64,000 nucleotides of DNA, from the NCBI RefSeq assembly GCF_018687755.1, contig NZ_CP061305.1, positions 1,425,099 through 1,489,098 on the forward strand, given 5' to 3'. The stretch is from Polynucleobacter sp. JS-Mosq-20-D10 (lineage in GTDB: Bacteria > Pseudomonadota > Gammaproteobacteria > Burkholderiales > Burkholderiaceae). Shown here piece by piece: positions 42,017 through 50,745 of this stretch. The position numbers were made by a program, and so were the translations under genes. The notes below the pieces were generated by a model. It was not told the origin of the DNA, did not search any database, and worked only from the letters and a program-made list of their open reading frames with translations. How positions within the stretch are numbered: position 1 is the stretch's first letter; each line of letters starts with the position of its first letter.

Positions 42017-44611
42017 TTACTTACTAAAGCTGAAATCGCCGTTCTTATCAACACCCACAGGAACGGTGTCCTTAGGGCCAAACTTTCCTTCCAAGATCAT
42101 CTTGGAAACTGGGTTTTCGATATATTGCTGAATCGCACGCTTTAGTGGCCTTGCTCCAAATACAGGATCAAAACCGACTTCCGCAATCTTACCTAAAGCG
42201 GCATCACTGACATCCATCTGCATATCAATTTTAGCCAAACGATCTGACAAGTTCTTAAGCAAGATCTTCGCGATATTGGCAATATTGCCTTTATCCAAAC
42301 CATGAAAGACTACGATCTCATCAATCCGATTTAAAAACTCAGGGCGGAAATGACTCTTCAGTTCTTCGAATACCGCTTCTTTAATCTCCAACTGCTTCTT
42401 GCCAACCATCGACTGAATCAGATGTGAGCCAATATTGCTGGTCATCACAATCACGGTGTTCTTAAAATCTACGGTGCGACCTTGACCATCCGTTAAGCGA
42501 CCATCGTCCAATACCTGCAGGAGCACATTAAAGACATCCGGATGCGCTTTTTCAATCTCATCAAACAAGATAACGCTGTATGGATGGCGACGTACTTGTT
42601 CAGTTAAGTAACCGCCCTCTTCGTAGCCAACATAGCCTGGAGGCGCGCCGATTAAACGGGCAACGCTATGCTTCTCCATAAACTCGCTCATGTCGATACG
42701 AATAAGATGCTCTTCGCTGTCAAATAAGAAACCAGCCAAGGCTTTACAAAGCTCAGTCTTACCCACACCAGTAGGCCCTAAGAATAAGAATGAGCCATAA
42801 GGGCGATTCTCTTCAGAAAGACCTGCGCGGGAACGACGGATAGCATCAGATACGGCACGAATAGCCTCTTCTTGACCAACTACGCGCTGATGTAACAACT
42901 CCTCCATCTTGAGTAACTTATCTCGCTCACCCTGCATCATCTTCGATACCGGGATACCAGTAGCACGAGAAACTACCTCAGCAATTTCTTCTGCACCGAC
43001 TTGTGTACGCAAGAGCTTGTTCTTGACTACGCCATCTTTATCGCCCTTGGCTTCAGCAGCCGCAGCAGATTTGAGCTTGGCTTCAAGCTCAGGTAATTTG
43101 CCATATTGCAATTCTGCAACTTGCTCTAACTTACCATCGCGTTGCAATCTAGCAATATCAGCACGGACTTTTTCGATCTCCTCTTTAAGATGAGCGGCGC
43201 CTAATACAGCGCCCTTTTCCGCTTTCCAGATTTCCTCTAAATCAGCATACTCAGCACCCAAGCGCTTGATCTCATCTTCAATCAAGCCAAGACGTTTTTG
43301 TGACGCCTCATCTTTTTCCTTCTTAACCGCTTCACGCTCAATCTTGAGTTGAATCAGACGACGCTCCAGCTTATCCATGACCTCTGGCTTGGAATCAATC
43401 TCCATCCGAATACGTGAGCCAGCCTCATCAATGAGGTCGATAGCCTTATCTGGCAAGAAACGATCGGTAATATAGCGATGAGATAGCTCTGCTGCTGCCA
43501 CGATGGCAGGGTCCGTGATCTCAATACCATGGTGAAGCTCATAACGTTCTTGTAAACCGCGCAAGATGGCAATAGTGGCTTCTACACTAGGCTCTTCCAC
43601 CATCACTTTTTGGAAGCGGCGCTCGAGTGCAGCATCCTTCTCAATGTACTTGCGGTATTCATCTAAAGTGGTTGCGCCGATGCAGTGCAATTCACCACGT
43701 GCCAGAGCAGGCTTGAGCATATTGCCGGCGTCCATTGCACCATCGCCCTTACCCGCGCCCACCATCGTATGAATCTCATCAATAAAGATAATGGTTTGAC
43801 CTTCGTCTTTAGCAACATCACTCAGAACAGCCTTTAGACGTTCCTCGAATTCACCACGGTACTTGGCGCCCGCCAGTAACAAGGCCATATCCAATACGAG
43901 GACACGCTTGTTCTTGAGGGTTTCAGGAACTTCACCGTTGACGATACGCTGGGCTAATCCCTCCACAATGGCAGTCTTACCAACACCTGGTTCGCCAATC
44001 AGCACCGGGTTGTTTTTACCGCGACGTTGCAGAATCTGAATGGTACGACGAATCTCATCATCACGACCAATCACAGGATCGAGCTTACCCATACGAGCCC
44101 GCTCAGTTAAATCAATGGTGTATTTCTTTAAGGCCTCACGTTGACCTTCAGCATCTGCACTATTCACTGACTCTCCTCCGCGCACTAAATCAATAGCCGC
44201 CTCTAACGATTTACGATTTAAACCATTCTCACGAGCAATCTTGCCGAGCTCACCCTTATCATCCGCCACTACTAGCAAAAACAGTTCGCCAGCAATAAAT
44301 TGATCATTGCGCTTATTGGCTTCTTTTTCGCATAAGTTCAGCCAGTTGCTTAAATCACGCCCAAGCTGAACTTCCCCGCCAGTGCCCTGCACTTCTGGGA
44401 GATTCGCAATGAGTTTCTCTGCTGCCTTTTCAAGACCTGGTACGTTGACGCCAGCGCGTGTCAATAAACTCTTGGCACCACCATCTGAGTCACGCAGCAT
44501 TGCCAATAGCAAATGGGCTGGCTCGATATATTGATTGTCTTTTGCTAAAGCAAGGCTTTGTGCCTCGCTGAGCGCTTCTTGAAACTTCGTAGTTAATTTA
44601 TCTATTCTCAT
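42017..44611 (-). CDS. clpB: ATP-dependent disaggregase ClpB
   Basis: 864 residues. A Clp N-domain (1-145), first AAA domain (GEPGVGKTAIVEGLAQRI), the M-domain coiled coil (about 400-530, rich in Glu/Lys/Leu) and second AAA domain (FLGPTGVGKTELCKALAGFL; DMSEFMEKHSVARLIGAPPG) are complete. Works with DnaK to rescue aggregated proteins. The coiled-coil insert sets it apart from ClpA/ClpC. A sigma-32-like promoter lies 50-77 bp upstream. Confidence 0.97.
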   Translation of the reverse strand: MRIDKLTTKFQEALSEAQSLALAKDNQYIEPAHLLLAMLRDSDGGAKSLLTRAGVNVPGLEKAAEKLIANLPEVQGTGGEVQLGRDLSNWLNLCEKEANKRNDQFIAGELFLLVVADDKGELGKIARENGLNRKSLEAAIDLVRGGESVNSADAEGQREALKKYTIDLTERARMGKLDPVIGRDDEIRRTIQILQRRGKNNPVLIGEPGVGKTAIVEGLAQRIVNGEVPETLKNKRVLVLDMALLLAGAKYRGEFEERLKAVLSDVAKDEGQTIIFIDEIHTMVGAGKGDGAMDAGNMLKPALARGELHCIGATTLDEYRKYIEKDAALERRFQKVMVEEPSVEATIAILRGLQERYELHHGIEITDPAIVAAAELSHRYITDRFLPDKAIDLIDEAGSRIRMEIDSKPEVMDKLERRLIQLKIEREAVKKEKDEASQKRLGLIEDEIKRLGAEYADLEEIWKAEKGAVLGAAHLKEEIEKVRADIARLQRDGKLEQVAELQYGKLPELEAKLKSAAAAEAKGDKDGVVKNKLLRTQVGAEEIAEVVSRATGIPVSKMMQGERDKLLKMEELLHQRVVGQEEAIRAVSDAIRRSRAGLSEENRPYGSFLFLGPTGVGKTELCKALAGFLFDSEEHLIRIDMSEFMEKHSVARLIGAPPGYVGYEEGGYLTEQVRRHPYSVILFDEIEKAHPDVFNVLLQVLDDGRLTDGQGRTVDFKNTVIVMTSNIGSHLIQSMVGKKQLEIKEAVFEELKSHFRPEFLNRIDEIVVFHGLDKGNIANIAKILLKNLSDRLAKIDMQMDVSDAALGKIAEVGFDPVFGARPLKRAIQQYIENPVSKMILEGKFGPKDTVPVGVDKNGDFSFSK

Positions 44612-44660
44612 TTTTAAGTCCTATCTGCTCTATCTATTTTTATGCGTTTATATCTATAGA

Positions 44661-44688
44661 ATATAGGGGCATTCTGCATAATTTCAAG
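44661..44688 (-). promoter_or_regulatory. Sigma-32 (heat-shock) type promoter of clpB
   Basis: On the minus strand CTTGAA (44683-44688) is followed after 13 nt by CCCCTATAT (44661-44669). This matches the heat-shock consensus CTTGAA-N13-CCCCATnT closely, with correct spacing and placement before clpB. Confidence 0.8.
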
Positions 44689-44713
44689 TCTGTTAGACCT
44701 CTTTTTAAGTGAA

Positions 44714-44968
44714 TTGACCCCTATTTTGACCTGGCTTGTTTACCTCTTAGAGTGCTCTGATGGCAGCTATTACGCTGGCATTACCAATCGCCTAGAACAT
44801 CGTTTGGCAGCTCATAATTCAGGGGATGGCGCTCGCTATACGAGGGCTCGCAGACCAGTAATCCTTCTAGCGAGCCAAGAGCACCCAGATCGATCTGAAG
44901 CATCTAAGGCCGAGGCTAGATTGAAGAAACTACCAAGATCAGAAAAGCTGGGGTTTTTTAAAGCCTAG
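44714..44968 (+). CDS. Small GIY-YIG nuclease-domain protein
   Basis: 84 residues of the YhbQ/UPF0213 type: VYLLECSDGSYYAGITNRLEHRLAAHNSG carries the Y-Y-A-G-I form of the GIY-YIG motif with the catalytic Arg, and TRARRPVILLASQEHPDRSEASKAEARLKK ends the domain. The start is a TTG (44714); no in-frame ATG exists upstream of the domain. Family members bind or nick DNA; role unknown. Convergent with the exonuclease/GIY-YIG gene. Confidence 0.85.
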   Translation: MTPILTWLVYLLECSDGSYYAGITNRLEHRLAAHNSGDGARYTRARRPVILLASQEHPDRSEASKAEARLKKLPRSEKLGFFKA

Positions 44969-44983
44969 GCTTTTAGTGAATGC

Positions 44984-46394
44984 TTACGCAGTATCTTTGA
45001 TTGCTAAAGGAATCACCTGACTCTTGAAACTTCCAGTCAGTGCTTTTTTCAAGATCTTGTAAATATCTAGATCAAACTCAGCCTCTCCTGAATCAGCCAA
45101 CTCATAGAGCTCTTCTTCGTTTATAGCAGTACCTAAATAACGCCAACGATCCACCACATGCATGTGGCCCGCCTCTTTTACTGCCACTGGCCCAGGATAT
45201 GGCCAGACTTGAACCTGAAATAATTCCAAAGCAGTTTTGAGCCGAAGATTATGCAAGTCAATAGGAGAACCCCCCAATACAGGCGCCACCGCATTGCTTT
45301 ACTTGATAGCCAAAGCAAGCTTTACCTTCAATCCGTTTCTCCAGACCGAGCAGCGCCTCACAGAGGCGATATTTTTTCGCAATCGCTTTGAGGTAAGCAT
45401 TGGCCTCTCGCTTGCTATAGAACAAGCCAAATAAGTTTTCTTGAATGCCAGGGTCTAATTCGCGATGACCCACCAGATGAGGAATGAGTACACCATCCTC
45501 AGCAAGCTCCAATTTCCAGGCGCAGAGATCCTTTGAGCGGCGCAATTTGATATTCATACTGGGCATGCGCTCTTTAATGAGTCGCGATTCTAAAATCAAT
45601 GCGCCCAACTCTCCGCTAGTCTCAATCCAATCAATATCTCTGACTTGCATCGAAAGCTTCATTTCCTTGCGCTGGGTAAGCGCGCCTTGAAAATGACCCA
45701 TTACCCTACTGCGTAGAGAAATGCTTTTACCGATATACAGCGGGATTTGATTCTCACCATAAAAAATGTAACAACCCGGCTTTTCTGGAATCGAGTCCAC
45801 TAGCGCTTTATCAATATTGGGCGGTAAGCTCGGATTACCAATGAGTTGATTGACCGCTTTAAGAAGCGCTTCACGCCCTAGCTTTTCTTCACAAACGCGC
45901 CAAAACTGAAGCAACAAATCAGCGTCACCCAAGGCACGGTGCCTTGCGCTAATTTTGAGGCGGTGGGCGCCAATGATGGTGTCGAGATTGTGCCTAACCT
46001 GATCAGGAAATAGTAAGCGAGAGAGCTTTACGGTACAGAGCACTTTGGGCTTAAAGTCGATACCCACACGCTTAAACGACGCCTTCAAAAATCCATAATC
46101 AAAACGGGCATTGTGGGCTACAAAAATCTTGCCCTCGAGCTCGCGAGCGATCTCTGTCGCCAAGCCCTCAAAGGCAGGCTGCTGACTAACCATCTGAGGT
46201 CTAATACCCGTCAAATTTTGGATGTTCTGCGGAATAAATGTTTGAGGGTTAATGAGGCTTTCCCAAGTCTCTACCTGATCGTGAATCAGCGATTTGATAC
46301 CAACTTCTGTAATGCGATCGCGCTCGAAATGAGAGCCCGTAGTCTCAATATCAACAAATGCTAATGGAGGGTATTCATAGCCACTGGATGACAT
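44984..46394 (-). pseudogene. DEDDh exonuclease / GIY-YIG (UvrC-like) fusion gene split by a frameshift
   Basis: The first frame (46394 to 45258, 378 residues) has a DnaQ-type exonuclease domain (AFVDIETTGSHFERDRITEVG, HNARFDYGFLK, RHRALGDADLLLQFW) and a GIY-YIG domain (PGCYIFYGENQIPLYIGKSISLRSRV). It then stops three codons after QCGGACIGG. The second frame (from about 45289 to 44984) continues without a break with the conserved tail (HNLRLKTALELFQVQVWPYPGP). Removing one G from the six-G run (C6 at 45270-45275) joins the halves into about 469 residues. Causes may be a real mutation, a homopolymer sequencing error or slippage recoding. If joined, it would be a Cho/UvrC-like nuclease fusion linked to DNA repair. 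Confidence 0.85.
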
Positions 46395-46407
46395 GAGAAC
46401 TGAAGAA

Positions 46408-46881
46408 TTACTTTTTACCTTGATACTTGGCGATACTCGCCTTCAGGTCGCCGTACTCTTCACACCCAAAGCGGCAAGCCTTATCAAGTCTTACCAAGAT
46501 CGCCTCTGCTCCAGGCAGGTCTTTTTTCATCAAAAGCAGCTCGCCGTAGTACTCCAAAGCCGATCGATGACTTGGATCAATCTTCAGCGCTGCCAGGTAA
46601 TACTTTTCAGATAAAACCAAATCTGGCGGCTGCTTTTTGCGCAAACTGTATCCCATCAGATTATTCCAGTCTGCAGAGTTAACTTCGTTTACCAACTGCA
46701 ATTGCTTTAATGCTTGCTCATAATTATTAGATTTGATGCTAGCGCGAGCATCCGTTAGCCAAGCTGGGTCAGATTTAGTTGGGGCGCTATCAGCAGCCAA
46801 GGAGACTACCCATGGTGCTGTTACCAGCAAAATAGATGCCAATAGTTTGCTAGCGTAGTTCCATTTCACTACTTGCATCAT
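46408..46881 (-). CDS. TPR-repeat periplasmic protein
   Basis: 157 residues. An N-terminal signal sequence (ASKLLASILLVTAPWVVSLAA) is followed by tetratricopeptide-like helices (DARASIKSNNYEQALKQLQL; YYLAALKIDPSHRSALEYYG). Two cysteines (CRFGC) lie near the C-terminus. The role is unknown. A second Met at 46878 may be the start. 14 bp downstream of the Rrf2 gene in the same direction. Confidence 0.8.
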   Translation of the reverse strand: MMQVVKWNYASKLLASILLVTAPWVVSLAADSAPTKSDPAWLTDARASIKSNNYEQALKQLQLVNEVNSADWNNLMGYSLRKKQPPDLVLSEKYYLAALKIDPSHRSALEYYGELLLMKKDLPGAEAILVRLDKACRFGCEEYGDLKASIAKYQGKK

Positions 46882-46895
46882 GAAGATCCTTATTG

Positions 46896-47462
46896 TTATC
46901 CTGCTTTGTGTAGGTAGTCACCAAAACTAAAAATAGAGTTGGGCCCCAAAGGTACATCCTCCACCTTCTTAAATGGCGCCTTGATTACTCTCTGCACTTC
47001 CCCTTTGGAAGGCTTTTCAACGCTGAAGTCGGAGTAAACAAAAGTTTGACGCTCGGGAGCAGTTTTAGCTTCACTAAATCGCGGCACATAATCTTTGATG
47101 GCATCGGAGAGGTTCACATTGGCCATGCAACTGAGCATATAAGTCTCCAAAGATTGGTATAGCTCACTAGCGATATCGCAAGCCTCAACTTTGCGCTTTT
47201 TGATGTAATTCATTGCTAACACTACATCTTTAATGGTGACCATGCGGGGATCCTGCAACAGGGTATAACCCCCATTGCGACCTTTTGTACCCTTCACAAT
47301 TCCAGCTGCACGCAATGCACTGAGCAATAACTCTATTCTGCTCACCGACAATTTTTGACGCTGCGCTAGCTCTAGGCCAGTAACTGGCTGAGCACCGTTG
47401 GAGTGAGATGCAATATCAACCAAGGTATTGAGGGCGGCTTTTACTGCTGTATTAACGTTCAT
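46896..47462 (-). CDS. Second Rrf2-family transcriptional regulator
   Basis: 188 residues with the Rrf2 winged helix (LELAQRQKLSVSRIELLLSA; KGTKGRNGGYTLL). Only two cysteines sit in the sensing region (EACDIASELYQSLETYMLSC), not the C-x5-C-x5/7-C pattern seen in iscR at 30336-30905. It may bind a cluster differently or sense something else. The long C-terminal tail resembles the one of the local IscR (PSKGEVQRVIKAPFKKVED). Targets unknown. Confidence 0.87.
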   Translation of the reverse strand: MNVNTAVKAALNTLVDIASHSNGAQPVTGLELAQRQKLSVSRIELLLSALRAAGIVKGTKGRNGGYTLLQDPRMVTIKDVVLAMNYIKKRKVEACDIASELYQSLETYMLSCMANVNLSDAIKDYVPRFSEAKTAPERQTFVYSDFSVEKPSKGEVQRVIKAPFKKVEDVPLGPNSIFSFGDYLHKAG

Positions 47463-47561
47463 GATGGATTTAGCAAATATGTTGAATTAAGTAAAGTATC
47501 GAGTTGAATCCATATTTCTGCAGAATGCCAAACTTTAACCCTTTTGAACTCATGGTTGTAG

Positions 47562-47990
47562 TCAACCTAAGTAAGGTCGTAGCTCAGCGATAAGACCTTT
47601 AAATTGCTCACGTCTCAGAAACTGGCCAACCTCAACCCGCTGATCCGTCTGCTCAATAATAAAAACCTTTTGATGCTCCTCTGGATGCGATAGTCTGACC
47701 CAGCGCGTATTAAATTCAGTTACCGACTCTTTGTAGGCAATAAATTTCCTGACCAACAAGCGGGTACCGCTGATTTCGATCTCCTCATAATCCAAAGCAT
47801 GTCGGCAGTAGATCAAAAAGCCGACAGTGACTGCGGTCAACTCGATTGCGGTAAAGATCAGGATAATTTTTACGCCAACTAATAAAAAACCAGTGGCTAC
47901 AGTTAGCGAAAGGCAAACCAAAGCGATATAAAACTGAAGCAATTGACCCGGAGTCAATGCGCAATTTCGCCTCATCTTCCAGATTTTCAT
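47562..47990 (-). CDS. DUF2244 family membrane protein
   Basis: 142 residues. Two adjacent membrane segments (about 20-60: FYIALVCLSLTVATGFLLVG, IILIFTAIELTAVTVGFLIY) are followed by a beta-rich cytoplasmic domain ending LRREQFKGLIAELRPYLG. The N-terminus RNCALTPGQLL is typical of DUF2244. Often found with cytochrome oxidase genes elsewhere; none here. Function unknown. A Met five codons downstream may be the start. Confidence 0.82.
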   Translation of the reverse strand: MKIWKMRRNCALTPGQLLQFYIALVCLSLTVATGFLLVGVKIILIFTAIELTAVTVGFLIYCRHALDYEEIEISGTRLLVRKFIAYKESVTEFNTRWVRLSHPEEHQKVFIIEQTDQRVEVGQFLRREQFKGLIAELRPYLG

Positions 47991-48022
47991 TATCGGATAG
48001 GGCTCTCAGTAAAACTTGCAGT

Positions 48023-48175
48023 TTAGTGCTTAGCAGATTGAGCTTGTTTAGCCTTTTCGAGCTGATCGGCACTGCGCTGCTGAAAATCAACCATGGAGTG
48101 GTAGCCCATTTGGTAGCAAGGGCAATGTTTGCCCAAAATCCAGCGTGCGAGCTTAACCCGTAATTTTTGCATCAT
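48023..48175 (-). CDS. Small hypothetical basic protein, 50 residues
   Basis: ATG at 48175 is preceded by AGGAGAATAAAC, a strong Shine-Dalgarno at good spacing; stop TAA at 48023-48025. The product (MMQKLRVKLARWILGKHCPC...) is basic, with a CPC pair at residues 18-20 and an amphipathic N-terminal helix, ending in a Gln/Lys/Ala tail. I do not recognise a family. It lies 32 bp before the DUF2244 gene in the same direction and may share its transcript. Confidence 0.62.
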   Translation of the reverse strand: MMQKLRVKLARWILGKHCPCYQMGYHSMVDFQQRSADQLEKAKQAQSAKH

Positions 48176-48287
48176 GTTTATTCTCCTGTGAGTAGTGCAT
48201 ATTTTGGCCGAAATCCAGGATTGCTGCTGAACACGGTGCCATTTAGACTGCTCAGCAAACTAAACGTAAATCCTTTAAATTAAACAT

Positions 48288-48935
48288 ATGACAACATCCT
48301 CTTTGACAGCCCGCTGGATCCCGCTTTTTCCCCTAGGAACCACCCTCTTTCCAGGCGGTGTAATTGCCCTCAAAATCTTTGAAGCGCGTTATCTAGACAT
48401 GATGAAGCGTTGCCTTCGCGAAGACACTCCTTTTGGGGTTATCAGCATTCTCGATAACAAGCCAATTGAGTCAAATGCCGACGCAGTTGCTAACTTTTCA
48501 AATATTGGCACCTTAGCAAAATTAGAAGAGTTTGATCCGATTCAGCCCGCTCTGTATATGACCAAGTCTTATGGAACGCAACGCTTTACAGTGCTCAATA
48601 TCAAGCAAGAAGCTGATGGTTTGTGGATGGGCCAAGTTGAACTAATGGATGCGGACCCTGAAATACCATTAGCAAAAGAGCACGAAAAGGTAGCCTCGCT
48701 TTTGAATGAGATTATTTCGGTTATCAAAAGCGATGATTTGCTGGGTGAAGATGCGTTCAAAATGCCGATGAACCCAGATGATTGCGGTTGGGTGTCCAAC
48801 CGATTAGCTGAGCTCTTACCACTCCCCCCGGCTCAGAAGAACCACTTACTTGCTCAAAGCAATCCCCGAATCCGGCTCGATTTAATTTCAGAAATTATTG
48901 AGGATGATGGCTTACCCAATATCGTGATTCATTAG
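48288..48935 (+). CDS. LON peptidase substrate-binding domain protein
   Basis: 215 residues covering only the Lon N-terminal (substrate-binding/PUA-like) domain: WIPLFPLGTTLFPGGVIALKIFEARYLDM near the N-terminus, no ATPase or protease part. Stand-alone Lon-N proteins are common and uncharacterised in proteobacteria. The ATG at 48288 is used. Four bp before the MpaB-family gene, so co-transcribed. Confidence 0.88.
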   Translation: MTTSSLTARWIPLFPLGTTLFPGGVIALKIFEARYLDMMKRCLREDTPFGVISILDNKPIESNADAVANFSNIGTLAKLEEFDPIQPALYMTKSYGTQRFTVLNIKQEADGLWMGQVELMDADPEIPLAKEHEKVASLLNEIISVIKSDDLLGEDAFKMPMNPDDCGWVSNRLAELLPLPPAQKNHLLAQSNPRIRLDLISEIIEDDGLPNIVIH

Positions 48936-48939
48936 AGCA

Positions 48940-49809
48940 ATGATTGATGAACTCATTCGCCGGTCAATTCGAGAAATGGTGGGGGGTGGCGGTCCACCTG
49001 TAGCATTTCTGGAGCCCGCTGGTGACAGAGGTTTGTTTGGCCCGGAGTCTATCGCCTGGAAGGTGCACGCGGATTTTATTTCCATGATGATCGGTGGCAT
49101 TAGCTCATTGGTGCTTCAAGCACTTCACCCAAAAGCGCTAGCCGGCGTATGGGATCATTCCAGCTTCAGGCAAGACCTTAAAGGCAGACTAGGAAGAACA
49201 GCATTCTTCATTGCTGCAACTACCTACGGCTCGCATGACATGGCGGATAAGGCCATTAATCGAGTTAATCAAATTCATCAAAAGGTCACCGGGTTTGATG
49301 AATTTAATCAACCCTATAGGGCGGATGATCCCGAACTACTCGCATGGGTTCACTTAACAGAAACCCGGAGTTTTATGTGCTCTTATGAGTCGTACCGAAG
49401 TGAGGCTTTGAGTGCAAAGCAAAAAGATCAGTATTTTGCAGAAATGAAAAGGCTCGGGGAGAGATTGGGGGCAATTGATCTGCCAGACACCTATGCTGGT
49501 ACGGAGCATGCAATTAGACAATACATTCCTCAACTTCACTACGGGGAGAGAGCTAAAAGCATTATCGGGATGCTAGATCACTTTCCTAGCAACCTCAGCG
49601 CTAAACCTTTTGTAAGAATGATCAGTCGGGCAGGCTTTCTGAATTTGCCTGATTGGGCATATCCGATTATTCAACGACCACACCCAAGCCGGCTAGAGCG
49701 ACTAGCCGTGCAATCTGCTATTCGAGCGATGGCAATTCCCGTGAGGGAGGCGCTGAAAGATGGCGTAGCTGCCCACTCCCTCCGCAGAGTGTACGGATCA
49801 ACTAAATAA
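48940..49809 (+). CDS. Oxygenase MpaB family (DUF2236) protein
   Basis: 289 residues of the DUF2236/MpaB family. Key stretches are FGPESIAWKVHADFISMMIG, LQALHPKALAGVWDHSSF and AWVHLTETRSFMCSYESY, which carry the conserved His/Arg residues thought to bind haem in the latex-clearing-protein-like fold. Substrate unknown. Directly behind the LON-domain gene. Confidence 0.85.
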   Translation: MIDELIRRSIREMVGGGGPPVAFLEPAGDRGLFGPESIAWKVHADFISMMIGGISSLVLQALHPKALAGVWDHSSFRQDLKGRLGRTAFFIAATTYGSHDMADKAINRVNQIHQKVTGFDEFNQPYRADDPELLAWVHLTETRSFMCSYESYRSEALSAKQKDQYFAEMKRLGERLGAIDLPDTYAGTEHAIRQYIPQLHYGERAKSIIGMLDHFPSNLSAKPFVRMISRAGFLNLPDWAYPIIQRPHPSRLERLAVQSAIRAMAIPVREALKDGVAAHSLRRVYGSTK

Positions 49810-49844
49810 GAAAGTTGCAGAGCAGTCCGCTAGCAAAGCTGGTT

Positions 49845-50030
49845 CTAAAGAGGGTCCTGAGATTCAGGTTTAGGATTGGTAGATTCAGAATCGGTAGGCT
49901 GGCTTTTTGCTGACATGAGAGGTGGCGCACTCATTTTCTCGCCATCCCACACTTGGCCACACCAGCATTCCCCTGCCTCATTAATAATGCAAACTCCTGA
50001 GCCGCAGCAACGTTTATCGGGTGCTTTCAT
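49845..50030 (-). CDS. Small cysteine-rich hypothetical protein
   Basis: 61 residues from the Met MKAPDKRCCGSGVCIINEAG at 50030 (the frame opens at 50054). The first half has five cysteines in a CCGSGxC...GxCWCGQ pattern that could hold a metal, followed by a Ser/Pro-rich disordered tail. No family is assigned by me. Minus strand between two plus-strand units. Confidence 0.6.
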   Translation of the reverse strand: MKAPDKRCCGSGVCIINEAGECWCGQVWDGEKMSAPPLMSAKSQPTDSESTNPKPESQDPL

Positions 50031-50121
50031 AATCAACCTCTTAGTCCTGAACAATTCATAATGCAGTCTATTCTAGGGTTTTTATTGAAACAACGTGCGA
50101 CCCTAGCTTTATTAGCAAAAA

Positions 50122-50745
50122 ATGCAAAATCCTTTATTCGACCCCTCAGAATCATCCGATCCAATCTGCCTATTGGAGAAAGATGGTCAAGCTGAGTATT
50201 TCAGTCATTTTTACAAAGCAGATGAATCTGATCATTTTTTTGAAAGCTTACTGCACTCCCTTACATGGAAAGCAGACCAAATCACTATGTTTGGTAAGTT
50301 AGTGACAACCGCGAGAAAAGTTGCTTGGGTAGGCGATCCTCAATGCCGTTATACCTACTCAGGTATCAAAAAAATTCCTCAGGACTGGACGGCAGAGTTA
50401 CTGCAAATCAAGCATCAACTGGAAGCAGTGACCGGCTATAGCTATAACTCTTGCTTGCTCAATCTGTATCACAATGGCGATGAAGGTATGGGTTGGCATA
50501 GTGACAATGAAAAAGAGTTAGATAGCGCAACCCCGATCGCATCAATCAGCTTGGGTGCTCGACGTAAATTTGCCTTTCGTCACAAGCTGGATAAGACGAC
50601 TGTATCAGTATTTCTTGAGCACGGGAGCCTTCTCATCATGCATGCCCCTGTTCAAGATCACTGGCATCATAGCCTTCTCAAAACCAAGGCTGTGATGAGT
50701 CCACGAATCAATCTTACCTTTCGGAAAATACTTCCCAGAACATGA
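50122..50745 (+). CDS. alkB: AlkB-like 2-oxoglutarate/Fe(II) dioxygenase
   Basis: 207 residues. The metal triad is visible as WHSDNE (His, Asp) and DHWHHSLL (distal His); the 2-oxoglutarate Arg pair is in SPRINLTFRK; NLYHNGDEGMGWHSD is the family signature. AlkB homologues remove alkyl groups from N1-methyladenine and N3-methylcytosine. It resembles the ALKBH2/3-like bacterial branch as much as E. coli AlkB. Overlaps the next gene by 4 bp. Confidence 0.88.
   Translation: MQNPLFDPSESSDPICLLEKDGQAEYFSHFYKADESDHFFESLLHSLTWKADQITMFGKLVTTARKVAWVGDPQCRYTYSGIKKIPQDWTAELLQIKHQLEAVTGYSYNSCLLNLYHNGDEGMGWHSDNEKELDSATPIASISLGARRKFAFRHKLDKTTVSVFLEHGSLLIMHAPVQDHWHHSLLKTKAVMSPRINLTFRKILPRT

Noticed and set aside
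44958..44973. AAAGCCTAGGCTTT as terminator between the two GIY-YIG genes
   Set aside because: A palindrome with no loop and a short T run; too weak to call.
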